Below are positions 58,685 to 64,000 of a DNA stretch of 64,000 nucleotides, piece after piece. Source of the DNA: Sistotremastrum niveocremeum HHB9708 (taxonomy: Eukaryota > Basidiomycota > Agaricomycetes > Sistotremastrales > Sistotremastraceae); contig KV419429.1 of NCBI GenBank assembly GCA_001630475.1, positions 19,679 through 83,678 of the forward strand, in the 5' to 3' direction. The notes beneath the pieces are model-generated. The model saw only the letters and a program-made list of their open reading frames with translations. It searched no databases and had not been told where the DNA came from. The position numbers were made by a program, and so were the translations under genes. Each line of letters opens with the position of its first letter. The stretch's first letter is position 1.

Positions 58685-59574
58685 NNNNNNNNNNNNNNNN
58701 NNNNNNNNNNNNNNNNNNNNNNNNNNNNNNNNNNNNNNNNNNNNNNNNNNNNNNNNNNNNNNNNNNNNNNNNNNNNNNNNNNNNNNNNNNNNNNNNNNNN
58801 NNNNNNNNNNNNNNNNNNNNNNNNNNNNNNNNNNNNNNNNNNNNNNNNNNNNNNNNNNNNNNNNNNNNNNNNNNNNNNNNNNNNNNNNNNNNNNNNNNNN
58901 NNNNNNNNNNNNNNNNNNNNNNNNNNNNNNNNNNNNNNNNNNNNNNNNNNNNNNNNNNNNNNNNNNNNNNNNNNNNNNNNNNNNNNNNNNNNNNNNNNNN
59001 NNNNNNNNNNNNNNNNNNNNNNNNNNNNNNNNNNNNNNNNNNNNNNNNNNNNNNNNNNNNNNNNNNNNNNNNNNNNNNNNNNNNNNNNNNNNNNNNNNNN
59101 NNNNNNNNNNNNNNNNNNNNNNNNNNNNNNNNNNNNNNNNNNNNNNNNNNNNNNNNNNNNNNNNNNNNNNNNNNNNNNNNNNNNNNNNNNNNNNNNNNNN
59201 NNNNNNNNNNNNNNNNNNNNNNNNNNNNNNNNNNNNNNNNNNNNNNNNNNNNNNNNNNNNNNNNNNNNNNNNNNNNNNNNNNNNNNNNNNNNNNNNNNNN
59301 NNNNNNNNNNNNNNNNNNNNNNNNNNNNNNNNNNNNNNNNNNNNNNNNNNNNNNNNNNNNNNNNNNNNNNNNNNNNNNNNNNNNNNNNNNNNNNNNNNNN
59401 NNNNNNNNNNNNNNNNNNNNNNNNNNNNNNNNNNNNNNNNNNNNNNNNNNNNNNNNNNNNNNNNNNNNNNNNNNNNNNNNNNNNNNNNNNNNNNNNNNNN
59501 NNNNNNNNNNNNNNNNNNNNNNNNNNNNNNNNNNNNNNNNNNNNNNNNNNNNNNNNNNNNNNNNNNNNNNNNNN
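58685..59574. other. Assembly gap (890 N)
   Basis: Unknown bases. The gap starts shortly after the older MITE copy and cuts the open frame on the right side. Confidence 1.
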
Positions 59575-60215
59575 CAAAGCTCAATGTGAACTTCAACAGG
59601 AATAGGAGGAGGGGACTGAAAACGAGGCATCGGAATGGTTGAAGTGAGGATATTTTTAAGAACTAATTTCTTCTTTGTCAACCATTCCTTCAATCGATAT
59701 GTCCATATTCCTCGTAGACATACTAGCCGCAACGGTAGAAATCCCACATCGAATGGAATTCCGATGCTTCCTTTACGACAAGTGACAGTTATAGGTCGTC
59801 GAGTAGCCGACCCAGATCCCGGTAATCCTAGCGAATAGGCGAATTCGACATCGAGTTTGATATCTCGTGCTCGAAACCATACGATCTTCGCTGAATGGTT
59901 GATCATGACACATTCGGTGATGATGAGAGTGCCAAAATTAGGAATACTGAAGGGTTTGTTGTAAGAAAAACGGGGGAGACCGTTGAGCAAAACCCATACC
60001 ATCCGAAGCCATACACCATCTCTCCTATACACCGCTCCTCCCATCCGTTCTTCTACTGTCAACGGCTCCAAGATATGCGGCTTGCGCAACAAGTCCTCCT
60101 TGATATTGGAGATGTACTCCGGCACTTCATAATGGACTTCATCCAGACGACCGTCGCATCGACGAATGAGGGATTCGGCTGGGTGGTAGACATCTGATCG
60201 GACGAATGACATCAT
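59575..60215 (-). CDS. Unidentified protein, N-terminal part cut by the gap
   Basis: An open minus-strand frame of about 213 codons starts at an ATG at 60215 (MMSFVRSDVYHPAESLIRRC) and runs without a stop into the gap. It is basic to neutral with mixed helix and strand character (FGTLIITECVMINHSAKIVWF; RGIWTYRLKEWLTKKKL), no signal peptide and no recognised motif. Introns may exist inside. The length without a stop supports coding. The frame cannot be followed through the gap. Confidence 0.5.
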
Positions 60216-60604
60216 GTATGGGACAATGCGAGGTGTTGATCAGATAAGATGGGATAAGGTTCAAGGGTGGTGGAAGCACTGCGATGTGCGCGACTGGCGG
60301 TGATCGGTATAATTCCGAGATAGACTTTGCGTGCGAATAAAAGTTGATTTAATCTGATTTTTGAAAAATAATAAGATTTGGGATGAACGTGGAGTTGAAT
60401 CCGATGTTCAATGGCATATCTCAAAGTGAAGCTGAATGAATATTTGGAAGGGGATTGAGTGGGGAATGAGCTTGCGTGTTGAACGCGTCGAATGTCCGGT
60501 AAGGCCGATGGATACCATATTGAGAGTCGGAGTTGAAAATGGAAAGAAATGTGAAATCTTGAAGTCCGAAATAATGTTGCATATGACATATCTCGCAACA
60601 ATGC

Positions 60605-60641
60605 GTGATACCGGTCACGGCAACTGGACCTTGGAACACTA
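60605..60641. repeat. Solo right end of the CAACCGG-family MITE
   Basis: CAACTGGACCTTGGAACACTA ends at 60641 and matches the family terminus; upstream is only a short CCGGTCACGG tract. Its left partner is not found; it may be truncated. Confidence 0.6.
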
Positions 60642-60644
60642 GAC

Positions 60645-60716
60645 CGAACCGAAGTCCGGTTCGCGGTCCGGGCTCGAGAGGTCAAGGACCGAACCAAACC
60701 GGACTTCGGCATCACT
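60645..60716. repeat. Short hairpin element, copy 2 of 2
   Basis: CCGAAGTCCGGTT with an inverted partner AACCGGACTTCGG at 60697-60709, followed by CATCACT, as in copy 1 at 47251-47331. It abuts the MITE end at 60641. Confidence 0.68.
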
Positions 60717-60720
60717 ACTC

Positions 60721-60752
60721 GGTACCTGTAAAAAACGAAAAAGGCAGGTACC
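60721..60752. repeat. GGTACCTG inverted repeat
   Basis: GGTACCTG (60721-60728) and CAGGTACC (60745-60752) form a perfect 8-bp stem with a purine-rich 16-base loop. Confidence 0.6.
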
Positions 60753-61789
60753 TACTCAGGTTTATCCATGGGTCCCAATTTCTTTGCTATACTCGTGTTC
60801 ATCCTTACAGTGTATGGCCCAATATACCTTCTAGCCTCTTGTATTGCCTCTATTTCAGTGTATTCCACCCTCCTGAGACTGTGTTTGAGCCCCTGGATCA
60901 GTATATTGTCACTATATTGGCGATATACCTGTGGTTGGACAGCAGTATATTGTACTTATATCACCCTGATATTGGTCAAATATTGATCAAATATGAGATA
61001 TTTGCCTATATCTGGCTCAATACAGCATGTAGAGGATGTATATTGACTTCATACATATAGATTTGACAGAATAAAGCCCCTTACATGGCAAAAATAGGCT
61101 ATATATTGATTTTAGAGGAATGTATTGATATATATTGGTATATTGTATCACGATATCAGTATACAATATCAATATAAATGAAAAGTGGGCAAAATATCGT
61201 ATTGTATTGTATCGTACAACCCTAGTTTGCTGCTGATGGGACCCAACCTGATAGTGTTCATCTGGTTTCTGACCTGGCCCAGTTCATGAATAACACCCCT
61301 TGCATTCATTGGGAAGCTATTACACACATGGGAAACAGCAGGATGCCTTGGCCAGCCTGTAGGCTACGGTATAAGTGGGTAGTAGACCATAAGATGCAAA
61401 GTCACATAAAATGGACCCTAGAATTGAATTCTTCTCAAAAATCTGCTTCTGATGAATATATATGGTATTTTGGACTTTGTTTACTTTTGTTTGGTGCTGT
61501 TGATATCATATTTGGCCTCTCCCGCTCATTCCAATCTTAACAGTATGTATATGTCACTATTTGGTGACCCAGAGCAGGCAGACTGCACAAAGGTACCCAG
61601 ATAGAGATCCAATATATTGCAACATCCTCCCAAAACTGGAGGCCAGGGTCTTTTGCAATCAACACAACCATTGAAGTAAGCTGGGAACTGATTAACACAC
61701 TTGATTGATCTTGCACATGTAGATCCATCATTGGATCTGCCCTCAAAGACTGTCATGCTGAACAGACAGGCCCCTCCACCCCCCCCCCT

Positions 61790-61900
61790 CTCCTTGCAAC
61801 CCCTGTGGAGAATGCAGATCATGTCGGTTTGCCTTGATAGTGGTCTCAAAATGATTGGAGGAGTCTAGGCTATCATGTACACTCCTCCCCCAACCTGAAC
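61790..61900. repeat. Direct repeat, copy A
   Basis: About 110 bp starting TCCTTGCAACCCCTGTGGAG and ending CCAACCTGAAC; repeated at 62144-62254 with few differences. The 354-bp offset suggests a local segmental duplication. Confidence 0.85.
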
Positions 61901-62143
61901 AGTGCAGCCAATGCTTGTGAAAGCAACACTTTCAGCCTTGATGGAATGGGTAGAGGAGATGGCCCATCCCTTGTCCTTGCAACCCATCTTGAAGCTGTGT
62001 ATCTATATATATTCACTTGCAAGTAGTTCCTGACTATAGAGGGCAGTTATTCACACAGTTCTACATGCCTGAACATCCTAACTTATCAGTGTAGCTGTCC
62101 CAAAAGTTGAAATGTTGGAGAGGATGGCTCCTTCCCTACCCCC

Positions 62144-62254
62144 CTCCTTGCAACCCCTGTGGAGAATGCAGATCATGGCGGTTTGCCTTGAAAGTGGTCT
62201 CAAAATGATCGGAGGAGTCTAGACAATCATTTTCAGTCCCCCCCCAACCTGAAC
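62144..62254. repeat. Direct repeat, copy B
   Basis: Second copy of 61790-61900; both keep GTTTGCCTTGA, GTGGTCTCAAAATGAT and GGAGGAGTCTAG. Confidence 0.85.
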
Positions 62255-64000
62255 GGCTGATCGGTCATTGTGAACGGCTACTTTTTCAAGGTCGCCCTGT
62301 AGTTTTGAGGGACAACCCCCTAGGTCGTCGCCAAAGGTCGTGGATGATCGATCATCTTGTGGTCGAGTGATGTGCCAACTCCCAAGCTAGTTTTCATTTA
62401 CTGATAGCGACAGTTTTTCTTGTATATCGATGAGAGGTGAGTTGACAGTGCACTGACAGAGCATGGAGCAAGGAGAGACAATAGATGGTGTTAGATATTT
62501 TAAAATCTATAGGCATTTCCCTTCGGACCATTGTGACATACGCAAGGCACTATTTTAAAACGTCCTCAGGCGCCATTTTGTTTATGATTATCCAGGGAAC
62601 GTGAGGTGATCCCCTATGAGCACCGGGTGAGTAGGATCATGCCCATGATCCAGATAGTGAATATATGAGTGATATTTTCGAGATTTTTTTGAATATATGG
62701 AGGATTTTCTGGGTATTTTTGTAGCTCCTGATCCGCTGGTCCGTTCAGGGACATATGGGTACCGTTCTGATCGGGGAAGCAAGGAGAAGCCAAATATAGC
62801 ATCAGATCAACAAACAAACACAAATAAACAAAAAAAATAGCATGTAGGTGATTCTGGAGCGGAATTCTTGCCCCATTTCAACCGTGCTGGTTTCAGGGGC
62901 ATGTTTGGAGCAAACATATGCAAACAAAGGGTCCAAACAACATCATATATGATCCAGGGACCATTTTTGGAGCCCGGAACAATGGTGCTGCCTGTTTTGG
63001 GATATCTCAGCATCCAGGGGGCATTCAGGCACATATGTAGGTGATTCTGGGAGCATTTTCACAGCTCTATCCAATAGTGCTATCAGTTGCAAGATCTGCC
63101 CTTATGGGGGTCTACCACAGCTGCTCTAAAGCATTTGGGCCTTGCTGGGGCTATTATATATCAGACCCACTATAGTAGATGTACTTCAGTCCATTTGGTC
63201 TATCTCTATGTAGAATACACCCATTGGACATGATCTGGGCCTGGCAGGGGCATTCTTGGCCTGGCACTCTGGATATGGGCACTAAGGTGGTCCAGTACTT
63301 CATCCGGGTCTTCAATACCTCCCCATATGCCAATAGACTCTGGTTCATGTGCTCAACCCTTGCCCTTCTTCCCTACTTGAGCCAGGGGCTGTACTTCTGT
63401 TTCTGGGTATTCTCCTCTAGCAGAGCACTGACCAGGTGAAGGGCAGTGATTGAAATTGTTTGGGCATACACTTTCATCATCCTGACAAAGTTTGGGTCAC
63501 TCTCAATCAATATACACCCTTCTACAGTGCCCTTTGGCACATTAGGAACCAGTATCTGAATTTTGTAGAGCCAGGGAAAAATGCTGCACTAATGATACTC
63601 TGTCAGTGTATACCACTTATATATATCTACTCTCTGTCACTTAGATCAAGTCAATAGCATGTGTGGTTCTCATGTTATTGATTTATCTTTCTTCCATATT
63701 TGACGGACAAATGGTGACATGGTCAGGATGTATAAATGTAGGATCTTCTATCTGTATGTAGGTATAGTAGCCTTCAAAGCACTGACAGAGTTTGGTGTCC
63801 TTTGGTCAACTCTATGGGCCTCCACAAATTAAACAAATTTAATAATTCTGAGAAAGAACAGTGAATATCTCAGGAACCAGAGCAGCTATTCAAAATCTGT
63901 AAATGGATTCGAACTTTACTCAAAAAATGGCACATTTCATATTTTGGGGTATTTTGGGACTTTGGGAATTGAACACAAAGTACCTCAGAATGACCAGATC

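Larger units (their letters stand above)
60753..64000. other. AT-rich, gene-poor repeat region
   Basis: Composition shifts to AT-rich DNA with many TATATTG words (60900-61220), then low-information sequence to the window end. No frame shows a family motif. A sequence ending GTATCGTACAACCCTAG near 61226 looks like a transposon terminus, without a visible partner. Confidence 0.5.

Noticed and set aside
58476-60215. Long open frames running through the N gap
   Set aside because: Unknown bases cannot support coding; only the part right of the gap is kept.
55962-60641. A single 4.7-kb element bounded by near-identical inverted ends TAGTGTTCCAAGGTCCAGT
   Set aside because: The flanking 8 bases do not match (TACCCAAT against GACCGAAC), and the left end is better explained as the split older MITE continuing at 58290.

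Overview
The window looks like a piece of a basidiomycete (Agaricomycetes-type) fungal genome. Genes are cut by many short GT-AG introns of about 45-60 bases, and the recognisable families are typical of mushrooms: a KDZ (Kyakuja/Dileera/Zisupton) transposase of the CxC1 type, a Plavaka-type transposase, integrase-like DDE proteins, allantoate-permease-type MFS transporters, a Ras-like GTPase and a Zn2Cys6 protein. No rRNA, tRNA or CRISPR array was found. An assembly gap of 890 N lies at 58685-59574. All functional calls come from reading the sequence and from remembered family motifs; no search was run.

Layout. 0-6 kb: the tail of a gene next to a repeat end, a small Ras-like GTPase on the minus strand, and a 671-aa protein of unknown function. 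6-12 kb: mostly gene-poor, with a TA-flanked MITE and a doubtful secreted-protein gene. 12-18.4 kb: a decayed integrase-like element, then two decayed MFS transporter copies facing each other. 18.8-24.4 kb: an open 5-exon gene for a 1,776-aa protein with zinc fingers and a tyrosine-recombinase-like core. 25-30.3 kb: a doubtful gene, a second integrase-like remnant, and 2 kb filled with the palindrome GGTAGCTACC, which holds a 506-bp hAT-type MITE with an exact 8-bp target duplication. 30.4-43.3 kb: three apparently intact genes, namely an 18-exon 1,424-aa nuclear-looking protein, a 666-aa paralogue of the 3.6-5.7 kb protein, and, divergent from them, a 1,188-aa KDZ transposase. 44-50 kb: a small Zn2Cys6 protein and a coiled-coil protein. 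51-55 kb: a Plavaka transposase remnant, and divergent from it an intact 8-exon gene for 366 aa. 55.4-60.7 kb: nested hAT-type MITEs and the gap. 60.7-64 kb: AT-rich, gene-poor repeats.

The most unusual signal is between the divergent 666-aa gene and the KDZ transposase gene. Two arrays of three stem-loops face each other there (37946-38056 and 38958-39055). All six have the same five-base loop (ACCAA on one side, TTGGT on the other) closed by a C-G pair. The stems differ in sequence but stay complementary, and the spacing of the two arrays is mirror-symmetric. Both divergent transcripts would carry the loop as UUGGU. A small open 4-exon reading frame lies between the arrays. The second strongest signal is the large tyrosine-recombinase-like gene at 18.8-24.4 kb, which could be the mobility gene of an undescribed basidiomycete element. 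The hAT-type MITE family rich in CAACCGG is the third.
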